A stretch of 64,000 bases of DNA from Cinnamomum chago (Eukaryota > Streptophyta > Magnoliopsida > Laurales > Lauraceae), in the NCBI GenBank assembly GCA_038049695.1, contig CP142460.1:34320001-34384000 (forward strand), given 5' to 3'. Below the pieces are notes generated by a model. It made no database searches, was not told the origin of the DNA, and worked only from the letters and a program-made list of their open reading frames with translations. Shown one piece after another: positions 1 through 12,200 of the stretch; positions within the stretch are counted from its first letter, which is position 1; each line of letters opens with the position of its first letter. The position numbers and the translations under genes are program-made.

Positions 1-53
1 AGAAAGGAAAGAACTTGTGGTCCAAGTAATGGGCCTAAAATAATTTCCTTACA
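1..53 (-). repeat. end of the copia 3' LTR (partial)
   Basis: These 53 bases repeat 5752-5804 and end in CA directly before the polypurine tract. The rest of this LTR lies upstream of the window. Confidence 0.93.
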
Positions 54-66
54 GTCTCCCACTTGG
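54..66 (-). other. copia polypurine tract
   Basis: On the minus strand this reads CCAAGTGGGAGAC immediately before the LTR. It matches the AAGTGGGAGA type of plus-strand primer typical of plant copia elements. Confidence 0.85.
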
Positions 67-442
67 TAAATAGGAAAATTCATTAATGTTTTCATTTTTA
101 GGAATCATAAGGCGCGCATTATATGCTAAACACTCCTTTAGTCGGTTAGCATAAGTGTCTTGGCTAATTCGGTTGTTAATGAGAGTCATGGCGTGCACAT
201 ATTATTTTACAACATGTTTACTTCCATGTACTACGTCATTTACAACCGTCATAACTAGACCATAAGATGAGATTTACATAATGGTCTCATAATGTCTTTG
301 TGTAAAGACTGTTTCTGTTTATCATTTATCCAAACATAATTATGTACACAATGGAAAAACAGAAATTGTAGATGTAGATTTGCATTAAGAGCTCAATAAA
401 TGTCAAATATAAGTACAGAAATAAAAAGGCAGAAAATGATAA

Positions 443-3400
443 TTAAGAACTATCCTGAAGACCCATGCTTTCAGTATGTCCCTGAAAGGTCTTTGAAGGT
501 AGTCCTTTCGTAAATATGTCTGCGACCATGAAATCTGTACGTATAGATTCAATGACAAATTTTTGTAATCTAACATCTTGCTTCAGTGATAGATATTTAA
601 GGTCCATGTGTTTGGATCCCTTAGATATCCTGTCATGCTTAGAGAAGAAGGTTGCAGCGTCATTGTCACAATAAATAATTAATGGCTTAGAGATGAAACT
701 CAAAGCTCCAAACTGAGTGATAAAATTACGCAACCATGTTCCCTGGATTGCAGCCTTATAGCATGCCACATGTTCAGCCATCATGGTGGATGTGTAAAGC
801 AACTCGGACTTTTGGCTTTTCCATGATATTGCTCCTCCACATAATAGATACACATAGCCAAGAGTGCAAAGTCTGGTGTCAGGACATCCAGCAAAATATG
901 AATCCGAATAACCAGTCACCTGTAGGTGACTTGATTTTCTGTATGTGAGCATATACTTTCTTGTTCCCTTGAGGTATCTCAATACTTTCTTTGCAGCTTT
1001 CCAATGAGCGATTCCTGGGTTACTTTGAAATCTACCCAGCATGCCAACAGCATGACTAATGTCAGGTCTTGTACAGACCTGTGCATACATCAAACTTCCT
1101 ACAAGATAAGCATAAGGATATTTTTCCATTTCTTTACGTTCCAATTCGTTATGTGGACACTGCGTAAGATCAAGCTTGTCTCCTTTATGCAGTGGAACAG
1201 GACTAGAGGAACATGCTATCATGCCAAATCTCTCTAGAACTTTGTCAATATATGCTTGCTGAAACAATCCCAAAATACCAAGTGACCTGTCACGGAATAT
1301 TTCTATTCCTATCACATAGGAAGCCTCACCCATATCTTTCATTTCAAAGTTCTTAAAGAGATAATCCTTTGTGTCATGTAACAGACCAAGGTCGCTTCTA
1401 GCCAGTAATATGTCATCAACATACAGAACCAAAAATATGAACTTACTCCCACTGATCTTGAGGTATATGCAAAGGTCAACTATGTTTTCTTTGAAATCGA
1501 ATGCAGTAATGATTTCATGAAACTTTAGGTACCATTGCCTCGAAGCTTGCTTCAGTCCATATATTGATTTCTTAAGTTTGCAAACCATGTCTTCCTGACC
1601 TTCAATTATGAAGCCTTCAGGTTGACGCATGTAGACTTCTTCTTCCAAGTCTCCATTAAGAAATGCAGTTTTCACATCCATTTGATGTATCTCGAGGTCA
1701 TAGTGAGCTACTAATGCCATGATAATTCTAAGAGAACCCTTCCTGGACACAGGGGAAAAAGTCTCAGTATAATCAATGCCTTATTTCTGATTAAAACCTT
1801 TGGCAACAAGTCTGGCTTTATGTCGTTCAATATTGTCTTTGCAGTCGCGTTTGGTCTTGAAGACCCATTTACAGCCAACTGGTTTGTGTCCTAAAGGCAA
1901 TTGAACAACTTCCCATACTTGATTTTCATCCATAGATTTCAATTCTTCCTTCATGGCATCAATCCATTTACTAGAATTAACATCCTTAATGGCTTGTGAA
2001 TAAGAAACCGGGTCTTTAATTGTCCCTTCTTCAGATTCTACTTGGTAAAGCATGTAATCATCGGAAATAGCTGATCTCCTTTGTCTTTGAGACCTTCTTA
2101 ATGCTGGTTCCTCTGGTGCTTCATCCATATGTTCATTGGTGACAATCTCATTATGGAGTTGTTGATCATTTATTGGATTTTCCTCATTGTTAAAGGGTTC
2201 AACAACGGAAGAATATCCAACATCTTTCGGAATAGAGGGTAAAGGGATAGGTACCCTGATTTCCTGAATGATCACATCTTTCAGTTTATTACTCCCACTG
2301 ATTTCACCATTTTCAAAGAATCTAGCATTACCGGTTTGAACAATTCTCGTACTATGGGTAGGGCAGTAAAACCTAAATCCTTTGGACTTTTCTGGGTAAC
2401 CTATAAAGTAACCACTGATCGTTTTAAGGTCCAATTTCTTTTCATGTGGATTGTAGACTCTAGCTTCAGCTGGGCAACCCCAAATTTGGAGATGTCTTAA
2501 ACTAGGTTTCCATCCTTTCCACAGTTCAAAAGGTGTCTTTGGAACTGCCTTACTAAGAACCCTATTCAAGATATAAACAGCTGTGCGTAGAGCATCCATC
2601 CACAAGGATATAGGTAAGTTGGCATGACTCATCATGGATCTAACCATTTCCATGTATGTACGATTTCGCCTTTCAGCTACACCATTCTGCCATGGAGAAC
2701 CAGGTGTTGTGTATTGGGCAACAATTCCAAGCTTTTGGAAGAGTTTTGCAAAAGGTCCAGGATGATGTCCTGTTTCATCATACCTACCATAAAACTCACC
2801 ACCTCTATCTGATCTTATGATTTTCACTTTTCTATCTAGTTGCCTTTCGACTTCAGTAATGAATACTTGTACAGCATTCACAGACTGAGATTTGTCATGT
2901 AACAAGTATAGGTAACAGTAACGTGAGTAATCATCAATAAAGGTAATGAAGTACTTTTCTCCCCCAAAGGTTAAAACATCAAAGGGTCCGCAAATGTCTG
3001 TATGAATTATTTCAAGAAGCTGAGTACTTCTTGTGGCTCCTTTCTTTGTGTGTTTTGTTGTTTTACCTTTAATACAATCCACACATACTGTAATATTAGT
3101 AAATTCTAGATCCGGAAGGACATCATCTTTTACTAATCGTTTGATTCTTTCACTGGATATGTGACCCAGTCTTTTATGCCACAAGATATAAGAGTCATTT
3201 TTAGATGACTTTCGTTTTATTTCCTTACAATGCAGGGTAAGATGGGTTTCAGTAAATGGACTATTAAGATGTAACTTGTATAGCCCGTCAATCAATATTC
3301 CAGAACCAATGCGACTGGAATCTTTAAATAAACTGAAATTACCATTTCCTACTTCAAACGAATAACCAACTTTATCAAGTGCGCTTACAGAAACCAAATT

Positions 3401-3514
3401 ACAAGAAATAGACGGAATATAAAGAGTTTGACATAAGTCTAACTGATAACCGCTATCTAAAACAAGACGAAAAGTGCCAATAGCTTCAACTGGAGCTTTG
3501 TCTTTGTTCCCCAT
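443..3514 (-). pseudogene. copia pol: protease remnant, integrase, reverse transcriptase, RNase H
   Basis: This is the polyprotein for processing, integration and reverse transcription of the copia element. The N-terminal part keeps only the tail of the protease and lacks the D-S/T-G active site. It is followed by the GAG-pre-integrase zinc finger (LWHKRLGH and CVDCIKGK), then the integrase core with its acidic triad in [15 protein letters not shown] and [10 protein letters not shown]. The reverse transcriptase starts near [10 protein letters not shown] and carries the catalytic YVDD (LYVDDILLARS). RNase H follows (GYSDSYFAG, CDNDAATFFSKH) and ends in the usual DIFTKGLP tail. One in-frame TAA at 1781-1783 interrupts the reverse transcriptase; the same frame continues on both sides, so this is a point lesion. 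With the protease deletion it makes the copy non-autonomous. Confidence 0.93.
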
Positions 3515-3527
3515 AAAAAGGAAGTTC

Positions 3528-4373
3528 TCACTTGGGTTTATGGTTTGGATCGTAAGGAATCCCTTTCTTTTTCCCAGCTTTATGTCCAGCTCCTTGAACG
3601 AGATGAGCTACTTTAATACCTTGTTGATTCAGCCTGGCCTCCTCTTGAACCAGTTTGGTAGCCAATTCATTCACTGTCCACTTGTCCGTAATAGTGTTGT
3701 AGTGAATTTGGAAAGGCCCGTACTGAGGAGGTAAACTATTTAGGATAAATTGGACGAGAAAAGCCTCATCCACTGATAATCCCAAATTCTTGAGTTTAGC
3801 AGCAAGGTTGGTCATCTCAATGACATGCTCGTGCATTGAGCGGGTGCCATCAAACTTCATGGTTGTAAGATCTGCCATTAGTTTCCCAGCAAGGGATTTG
3901 TCTGCAGTCTTAAACCTATCTTCAATGGCCTTCATATAGTCCTTAGCATTCTTATGTTTAGGAAGTGATGTTTTGATGTTGGTGGCAATAGTCATTCGCA
4001 TAAACATGGTGCTTAGTCTGTCAGACCTCTCCCAAGCATTAAAGAGGGCCTTTTCCTTAGGGGTACTTTTTTCAGTGAGTGGAGCTAGCTTATCTTTAAG
4101 AAGAGCCATATCCAGTTCGAGTACCCCCAATGTGAACTCAACTTGCTCTTTCCATTCTGAAAAGTTGGTTCCATTAAGCTTAGTGACAGAAGTAGCATGC
4201 GAATTCAGATTAGTGGGTGCAACAACTGTAATAGAGAAACAACAATAAGGCTTCAATAAAAATAAGACAACACATGCATAAGATATGAATATATACGACA
4301 TAAAATTTAGGTGCTCCTGTGGGTAGTCACCATAATTTCTACACATTATACCATCTAAGGTCGTCATATTCAA
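3528..4373 (-). pseudogene. copia gag (UBN2-type capsid), C-terminally truncated
   Basis: The capsid-like Gag of the element. From about residue 65 the protein follows the plant copia UBN2 pattern: KLNGTNFSEWKEQVEF, then WERSDRLSTMFMRMTI, then LMADLTTMKFDGTRSMHEHV and ILNSLPPQYGPF. The true start is uncertain, because the first roughly 60 residues of the open frame look like leader sequence. The frame closes 14 bp before the pol frame, which is in a different phase. The CCHC zinc knuckle and the protease D-S/T-G motif expected between them are absent, which indicates an internal deletion near 3515-3530. Confidence 0.88.
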
Positions 4374-4741
4374 AGTGGTGTTAATGAGTGATGTTATTCT
4401 TAATTATGAACAAACACTCCTTAATTATTGTTCAAAGGTATGAATATAATCCACATGTGGGCGACTAAATGTTTCATGCGCTTGAACAATATGTAATATA
4501 AACATCATGATGGTACTATTAGGGCCAAATATCAGTGTTAAATTGTTAGGATCACTGTGGTGAGACCTAACCCTAAGCATATAACGTTGGTGATCAAAAT
4601 TAGCTTAATATGAACATAAACTTAATATGTTGCAAGCATTCATGATAGATCATATATAAAAAGTACTGAAAGAGAAGGCCGAGCCCCGGAGGGCTGTAAG
4701 ATGGCTCTTTGGGGCGGTAGGCTGTTTAATCCAAGGGGGAA

Positions 4742-5097
4742 TGTTATAAAATATGGATCTTGGGTGGATGCCCACTTAAGATGAGTTAGAGTTAAGTTTA
4801 TGGTTTCTATATTATGAGACTACTTTACCTATAAATAGGCATCTCCCTATTGTATTTGTATACACATAATGAGATAATAGAAAACTCCCTCTTCTCCCTC
4901 CTAATCTTCTTTCTCTTGTCAAAAAGAACAGAAATCCTTTCCTGCACGGATTTTCACAGCGAAATCATTCCCAGTGCGGATTTTCATCGCGGATTCCCTG
5001 CGCAGATTCCTTCCCAGCACGGATTTTCATCACAGATTCCTTCCCAGCGCGGATTTTCATCACAGATTCCTTCCCAGTGCGGATTTTCATCGCACAT
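4742..5097 (+). mobile_element. probable copia-type LTR relic in the leader of the minus-strand copia element
   Basis: A purine tract (CCAAGGGGGA, 4731-4740) is followed by TGTTATAAAATATGG, the usual arrangement of polypurine tract and LTR start on the plus strand. A TATA box (CTATAAATAG) lies about 90 bp further on at 4829-4838. The fragment lies between the primer binding site and gag of the surrounding element. Its right boundary and any target-site duplication are not visible. It may be an old insertion or a recombined leader. Confidence 0.45.
4947..5092 (+). repeat. 30-bp tandem repeat, about five units
   Basis: Units begin at 4947, 4977, 5020, 5050 and 5080, each starting CGGATTTTCA and ending TTCCCAG(T/C)G. 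The third interval is 43 bp because of a 13-bp internal duplication. Thirty is a multiple of three, so an open frame survives through the array, but the encoded peptide resembles no known protein. Confidence 0.85.
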
Positions 5098-5313
5098 AAA
5101 TCATGATCAAACAGAACTTTACATAAATCACAATCAAACAGTCGTGCTCAAATCAAAATTGCGGAATAACATAAATCTAAACCATTCATGCAGGCTATAA
5201 TAATTGGATCAATAAATTGTTGCAGAACAGAGTCATAAACGGATCTATATTTGCCGATTATGGCGATGCAAAAATTACCCTAATTAATGGACGATCATGT
5301 GTTCTAAAACCAT

Positions 5314-5325
5314 GCTCTGATACCA
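5314..5325 (-). other. copia primer binding site (tRNA-Met type)
   Basis: On the minus strand this reads TGGTATCAGAGC, complementary to the 3' end of initiator tRNA-Met. It lies 2 bp inside the LTR at 5328. Confidence 0.9.
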
Positions 5326-5327
5326 CA

Positions 5328-5804
5328 TGTTATATCATTATTAACATGAACCCTAAGATCGTGAACAACATGATAGTCACATGTAAGATTTAATCTTAAA
5401 TAAGTTAAAGAGTACCTCCAGACATCCTGATGCAGAGAGCTTTCCGATACTGCTGTCTGGCACTGTTGTTGAGATCCGTCGAAGAAGAGGCTGGGTGAAT
5501 GGTTTCGGTTTCTCTCTCCTTGCCTATAAATCTTAATGTGTTGATTTTGTGTGTAGCCTTTGTGATGGATGAAAGGCTTTATTTATAGGTGGAGAGAGGA
5601 CCGAATTCCCAATTAGGTTTACTTTAGATTTAATCTCAACCGTCCATCAAAGTAGAGAATATTAAGGAAACTATCTCATTAGGAAACCGTTTTGAGTAAT
5701 TATAGCATATGTATCCTATGAAAACAGAATTCCTATTATGACCACACTTCTAGAAAGGAAAGAACTTGTGGTCCAAGTAATGGGCCTAAAATAATTTCCT
5801 TACA
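5328..5804 (-). repeat. copia 5' LTR (477 bp)
   Basis: Starts TG and ends CA, bounded on one side by the primer binding site. Its outer 53 bp are identical to 1-53. Transcription of the element would run leftward, away from the P450. Confidence 0.9.
5577..5588 (-). promoter_or_regulatory. TATA box in the copia LTR
   Basis: Minus-strand CCTATAAATAAA, the only strong TATA box in this LTR and placed as expected for the U3/R boundary. Confidence 0.6.
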
Positions 5805-6210
5805 TAAGATATATAATTAATAATAAAATGTGCTAATTACGTTATTAGTCATAGCTCAACTTAGTGTGGGACCGACTCCTATTCAAGTTAAATAGGAAGG
5901 GATGACATTCAGCTTGAGCAACCCGAAGTATCATTACGTGGGCCTCACTTTGAAGTTCATTAAAGCTACATATACGGACTACAGGAGATCCGACCTTATA
6001 AAAACTATACTCCAGAAGTAGCTATTCTCGCCGTTAGACTGGTCAAATAAAAAACACATAATTAAAATAAGAAGAAAAAGTCAAATCATGTATATTAGAT
6101 GCATTCAATAATAGAATTGTAGCTAAACACTGAGAGAATCTCTCACAATCGCCCTCAGGAATATTGATCACAACAAACAAATTAACCATACCACCACCTT
6201 CCTTCTTTCC

Positions 6211-6219
6211 TATAAAAAA
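6211..6219 (+). promoter_or_regulatory. TATA box of the P450 gene
   Basis: TATAAAAAA lies 54 bp upstream of the start codon, within a pyrimidine-rich leader ending in CACCATGG, a good plant start context. Between the copia LTR (ending 5804) and this box the 400 bp are AT-rich, and I recognise no other element in them. Confidence 0.6.
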
Positions 6220-6264
6220 ACTCTCAGAAACTCATTACACCCCCTCATATCTCTCTTTCTCACC

Positions 6265-9200
6265 ATGGCCCCGGACATGGCCTCTGTTGTCTCCTGGCCC
6301 TTTTCCTTCTCCATCCTCTCCTTATCAATCTCTCTACTCGTCTTTCTCCTCCTAGCAGTCAAAACCAAATCATGCAAGAAGAAGAACCTCCCTCCTGGAG
6401 ACATGGGCTTGCCATGGATAGGCGAAACAGTCCAGTTCTACCAAGCCCAAGTCAAAAACCGCCTCTACCACGAATTCGTCCTCCCCCGCATGGCAAAGCA
6501 TGGACCCATCTTCAAAACCCGGCTCATGGGGGAGCGAACGGTGGTCGTGATTGGTGCAGAGGCCAACCGGTTCTTCCTCTCCAACGAGTTCAAGTTCGTC
6601 ATCAGCTCATGGCCGACCGCCTCAGTGGAGCTCATGGGCAAGGACTCAATAATGGGAAAGGGCCCAGAGCTGCACCGGTGGCTCCGAGGCGCCTTCGCCT
6701 CTTGCCTCAACTGCGCAGCCCTCGAAGCACTGGCGCCGAAGGTATGTGGGTTGGTCACGGCTCATCTTGATACAAGCTGGCGAGGGCGAGAGTCCGTTCA
6801 TCTATTCCACTCGGCCAAGCTCCTCGCTTTCTCCATCGTTTGCGAGTGCTTGCTTGGGATAAAGGCAGAGAAAGGGCTGGTTGACACCTTCGAGAGAGTG
6901 CTCGGTGGGGTGTTTGCAGTGGCGGTGGAAGTGCCCGGAAGCGAGTTTTGGAAGGCAAAGAGGGCAAGGAAGGAGATAGGGAAAGTGTTGAGGGGTGTGG
7001 TGAGGGAGAGGAAGGAGGAGATGGAGAGGGGGTTGAGGGAAGAGGAAGAATTGATGCTTTTGTCTCGCTTGGTGTTAGGGTTGGTGAGAGGAGAGGTGAG
7101 TGAGGAAGAGGTAGTTGACAATGTGGTGCTTTTGATCTTTGCAGCTCATGATACCACTGCTCTTGCCATTTCTATGATCTTTAGGATGTTGGGACGCCAC
7201 CCCCACTGCTATGATCGCCTCTTGCAAGGTATGGATGCATTTCCTGTACACCTTTATTGCTTCAAGGATCCAATCTAATTAGCTGAATATACTTCTTTAA
7301 TTTATATTTAATTTTTTAAATAAAAAAATGCAGCTGGGTTGCAGGCTTGCAGCGGTTCATACATTAGATAAATGTTTCACCCGTTACCGTGGGCGGACCC
7401 AAGTATAAGGGGCTGGGGCCATACATGAAAAGAGCTTAAAATTAAAAAAATAAAAAACCTTGCAAACTCTATAAATTATTATATATATTTTTAAATTTTC
7501 CCATTCTCTTAATATTTCTTTTACATAGAGCGTCCCATTCATTTTCTTGGTTCCGCCCCAGCGTGTTACACATGAGTTCATGTGAAGGTCACGACCGAAC
7601 ACATTATGAGTGCAGGGCAGCTAGAGAATTCAGCTCTCCTCGGACTTTCATTTCCATGATAGGCAAATCTTGCATTCCGGCCTTCCCTCATATAGAAAAT
7701 TTAAATAATATCTAAAGTGGGAAAACCAATTTATTTTTTATTAAAGGAAATTGTGTGGCCCTGAATGACAAAAAAGGGGCTGCATAGAAAAGTGGAAAAT
7801 CTTCTTGTGGGTAGAGGATTCATCTTATTGTACAAAGGTACATACCTTTTTTTGCTAGCTAGGTTGGACCAGTGATCTTTTAAATTTGAGGAGTGTGATA
7901 TTCAGTTGCCAACACCACTAAACTATGAGTGTGTTTGCAAGCACCCCATATATTTGGAAATTTGGACGGGTTAATTTTACTAATACAGTCAATGATCAAT
8001 TACAAACATGTTGATCTAAGTTTTGAGATGTCATTAACATGCTAGGATAATAAGATTTGACCTTACTCGCATTTATGGTTAATTTGAAGTGTCAGGGAAG
8101 GAAATTCCTTGTTATGTAGTGTGGTGTTCGATACCCAAATCTCTAAATACACGCATCCTCAACTCTGGACTACATCAACATGCCTCCAGATAACTCTCGA
8201 GGTGAGTGTCAGCTCAAACATTACCCCACTAGGTATCAAGTCTAATGTTTTCGGTTGAGTCCAAGTTCTAAGCTGGGCACCAGCTAGACGAGTACGATAA
8301 ACTCCATGAAGGGGGTTGAGCTCAACGATTGATGAGCTCGCTGGGGGTGCATGGGGCAATGCGCCCCTGCTTTCGAGGGAAATTCCCCCAAAACAAAGAT
8401 GAATATTTTTATCACGTTTTCTAAAGATCTTGGTGAAAATTCAAAGGGGAAGGTCAAGATCCCAAGTAAAATCCAAAATATAGGGTCTAAGTTTCTTGGT
8501 TCTATCCCAAAAGAACTAGGTCTTGTCATATACATTAATTGATCATTTGGAGTGACTAAAAATCCTCTTAAAATGATTCGGGAAGAGTTTTAACTCAAAT
8601 GGGGTGAAAAGGCATGAAAAACAGATCAAAATGGGAAAAACAGGGCGGATAGCTTGGCGCCTGACCGGAACCGGTAGGTGCCTCACGGCTAGCTATGGAC
8701 CCATATGGCTGGTTATGTGTGCTCCCGGCGGTTCACTTCAGGGGGCTCTTTTTGGGGTCCTCTGGCCTTGGATTTTTGGGCAATCTTTGGGTGAGGTTCC
8801 TAGTGGTCCCAACACCCATTATTAGTCCAATTAAATACCTAAACAACTACCATTAAGCCATTAAACAGAAGAGCAACGACATATAACTATACATTAATAA
8901 GTAGAGTTGGGAAATTCATGAAAACATTGCATGCATGTATAATAATTCAAATTAAACAGTTGCCTCAGGTCTCTAAGCTTCCAAAATCACTTCTTGGACC
9001 CTCCAAAGCTACTGGAAATTCCTAAAGAAAAAACCCCCAAATTCTACCCATAAAATGCAACGAACATGGAAATTAAAGAAGGGGTTGGTGAGGAATCATT
9101 GAGTGTTGATGTGGTTAAAGCACACTCGCTCCCATAGCTCTATCTAGGGATGGATCCTTGGGTGGGCAGTTTTACTCCACCTCTCTTGGCCACTAAATAG

Positions 9201-12200
9201 CAAAAAAAAAAAAACGGTGTTTATGAAATGACTTGCTTGTGTAGATTTGGAGTCTATAAAGGCTTTAGATTCGAAATGTAAAACGAGAGGGGTTTGCCAA
9301 CCTGTAAGTGGACTATCCAAGCTTTCAATGGTGAATGGGGCTGCCAAGCTTGGAAATTGATGGAAGATGTCTATGGAGTACGAAGAGCAAGAGGAACTCG
9401 ATGGCAAATAAACCCTCAATCTTTTTCAAAATTACAAATAGGCCCTAAAGGTTCAAAGGCCCTTAAAACTTCCCATAGCTATAAAAACCTACTCTAATCC
9501 TCAAATGAAGACGATTAGCTTCTAATCCCACTTATTAAACTAACAATGCACTTAATTAGCACTAATCACGTGAATTTGGGGTCAGGTCTAAGATAAGGGC
9601 CAGTATGTTATGCATGAATTTTTTTTATGGAAAATGAAAATGAAAATTATTTCCAAAGCAGAGTGATTGTTTTTTAAAAACTTTTGTAAGTGTTTTCTGT
9701 AAGTTTCTTTTTGGCAGAGATGGTGGTATCTTTCGTGAAATGTAGCGTACAACAAGTGGAAGTTTAATTTTTATTCGACAGTGATCAATTCCAATTCCTT
9801 GGATCAAGTAGCGGCCAATGTCTTTTGAGTGAGTTTTGATACATGGACAATTTATCATCCTCCCATAAATTTCATGGGATCAATATTCAGTAGTCCACAA
9901 ACTCAACACCATCAAGTATATTGTTAAGTATATGACCGACTGTATATTGTGAAGTACATTGTGAAGATAGTTTGGTTCCTCTACTGGCTCTGGTGGAAAA
10001 AAGAACCTAAGCCAAGTTTGTGTCCCAACTGGCGGTCAAATAATTAGAATACGAACTTATTTAATCATTATTTAAGAATATGAATTTTTTGGATTGATGT
10101 CGAGTTTGTATCATGTGAGAGGAAGATTATCAACTTTATTATTAATATTATTATTCAAAAACTAAAGATTTGTTTGTGTAGCCCTTGTTTCTGCAGAAAA
10201 GGTAGGGGATAGGGGGCCTGATTTTCCGGTGCCTTCCCCCTCACGTTTGGTGCAGCGAGGATTCTCTCCTCTAGGATTTTCAGGTGCGGTTTTGAGGCCT
10301 ATTTTCTGTAGCAGATTTCCCTATCACCCTGCTAAGGAATCAACTGCCTTCTGCGGCCGTGCACAAACAGACCCTAAAGGGAGTAGCTACTCCTCGGAAA
10401 ATCGCATTTAGAAGGAAATATTTTGAACTTAAAAGTGGCGAGAATTAATTAGGGCGGCTAATGGATTAGGCCTGGTAAAAAAAGGGTTGGTAAACATGGC
10501 TAAAGTCTATTGTTAAAACAGCTGAAGCAACTTCGATCTGCACCCATCGCAGATCAACCCCATCTAACTCCGCATAACCAGCATTCAATGCTGGTAAACC
10601 TGTTTAATCTGACCCAACATGCAGAAGGTTGGCCAAGCCCCAATTTATTTTAAATTGGAAGATTTTATTTTATTTAAATTGCTGGCCAGAAAAATGGATA
10701 ACGCAGGCTTGGCTCATTCCATATAAAATGAACTATTCTAAGTATGAAAATGTTAAACCACCAAACTGATTGCAGGGAATGTAGAATTAAACTATACCTT
10801 TAAATGAAAAAAAGTTTCAAGTCGGATTCCAAATTTGAAATAAGTTGGTTTGGATTTGACTCCAATCCTCAAGATCCCAACAATACCCGTTCTCATGAGA
10901 ATGGATTACATTTAAGTCTAAATGTTATAAAAGGATAATATTATGGTGAATTCGTAAATAACTTTGGTTTTAACAATAACAGAACCCTAGTGTCAATTTA
11001 ACATAATCCGGCTTACTTGGATCCTCGGATTGGGGCAAGTGTATTTAGTTAGGTCATAGTTAGGGTCAAATTGGACCCAACCATCTATAGATATCTCTTC
11101 AACACTAGGAAATGTCTTTTTTCTATTTAAACCATTCCTCTTTCCCCTCACGGTAATGTGAAATGTGCCTTAGAAATTCTAGCAATAGAGGGCATATATA
11201 AGCATTTTGGTTTTAAAAAAAAAAAAAACCTTGTTTCCAGTCACTTCCCCCCACCTTATACTCTGTTTCTAGGAATTAGTCACTGCACCGACCATTTTAG
11301 GGGTATGAGTATCAAAGTAAGACCCACATGGATTTTTGCTGTCAACACTTTCTTCCTGCAAGTAAATATGCGGGCTGACATGACTGTAAGTTGCATGCAA
11401 GTTATCATATTCCAAAACAAGAAAAAGAAAATTGCAGCTATTCTAGTGTAGTAGTTAACTAAAATACATAGCCATATTAGAATATTATGCTTGTAATAGT
11501 CATGACACTATCCCTACAAGTAGAATGTATCCCATATATGGTGCGGCAATGAGATTTGGAGGTGTACGAAATATCAACTTACGCCTTCATCTAGGATCCT
11601 CAAGTTCAATGATTTGATTTTTATCCAGAGGTGCAAATTGCGGGATGAGTGTCAGATTTGGACTTCGGTAATTCCAAGGAGAGGAGGCATATGAGAAGCT
11701 GACAGTTCTCATCTAAATATTTATGCTAGCTTTGTCTTGGTTGAAACCATGGATTCCAGACTTAACTAATCTTTCATAATATTTTGCTATACTATTCCAT
11801 GCAGAACATGTTGAAATCAACAAAGGCAAGAGAGATGGTGAAAGTCTGACATGGGATGATGTACAGAAGATGAAATATACATGGCAAGTTGCTCGAGAGA
11901 GCATGCGGCTCTTCCCTCCTATATTCGGTTCTTTCAGAAAAACAATTGTTGATATTGATTACAAAGGGTTTACAATTCCCAAAGGATGGAAGGTTATTTT
12001 CTTTCCCTTTCTCAATGCAGTATTAATCACTAGGCCTTGCAGTAAACATTGATTAACTATCCAAAGAATATGATACAACAAGAGGCAACATAGTTTCACT
12101 CTTTTCTCGAGGTTCACCTACTGTGAATCTAGGCAAATTCATTTTTGACCATCCATTCATTGCCTCAAATTGAATAGCTAGAGATGACGAATGAGACTGA

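Larger units (their letters stand above)
1..5804 (-). mobile_element. Ty1/copia LTR retrotransposon, defective, 3' LTR cut by window start
   Basis: Read on the minus strand the order is LTR (5328-5804), tRNA-Met-type primer binding site (5314-5325), leader, gag (3528-4373), protease remnant plus integrase, reverse transcriptase and RNase H (443-3514), polypurine tract (54-66) and the tip of the other LTR (1-53). Integrase lying before reverse transcriptase defines the copia superfamily. Bases 1-53 match 5752-5804 exactly over the visible overlap, which suggests a fairly recent insertion. The element is non-autonomous: it has an in-frame stop in pol and a deletion between gag and protease. Its right end lies 460 bp upstream of the P450 start codon. 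The left target-site duplication is outside the window; the first bases beyond the right LTR are TAAGA. Confidence 0.95.

Noticed and set aside
6465..7121. Antisense frames opposite P450 exon 1
   Set aside because: Shadow frames of a GC-rich coding exon; composition-driven and without domain features.
8100..9620. Possible solo LTR within P450 intron 1
   Set aside because: Some words look LTR-like, but I could not find paired TG...CA ends, a duplication or a second copy in the window.
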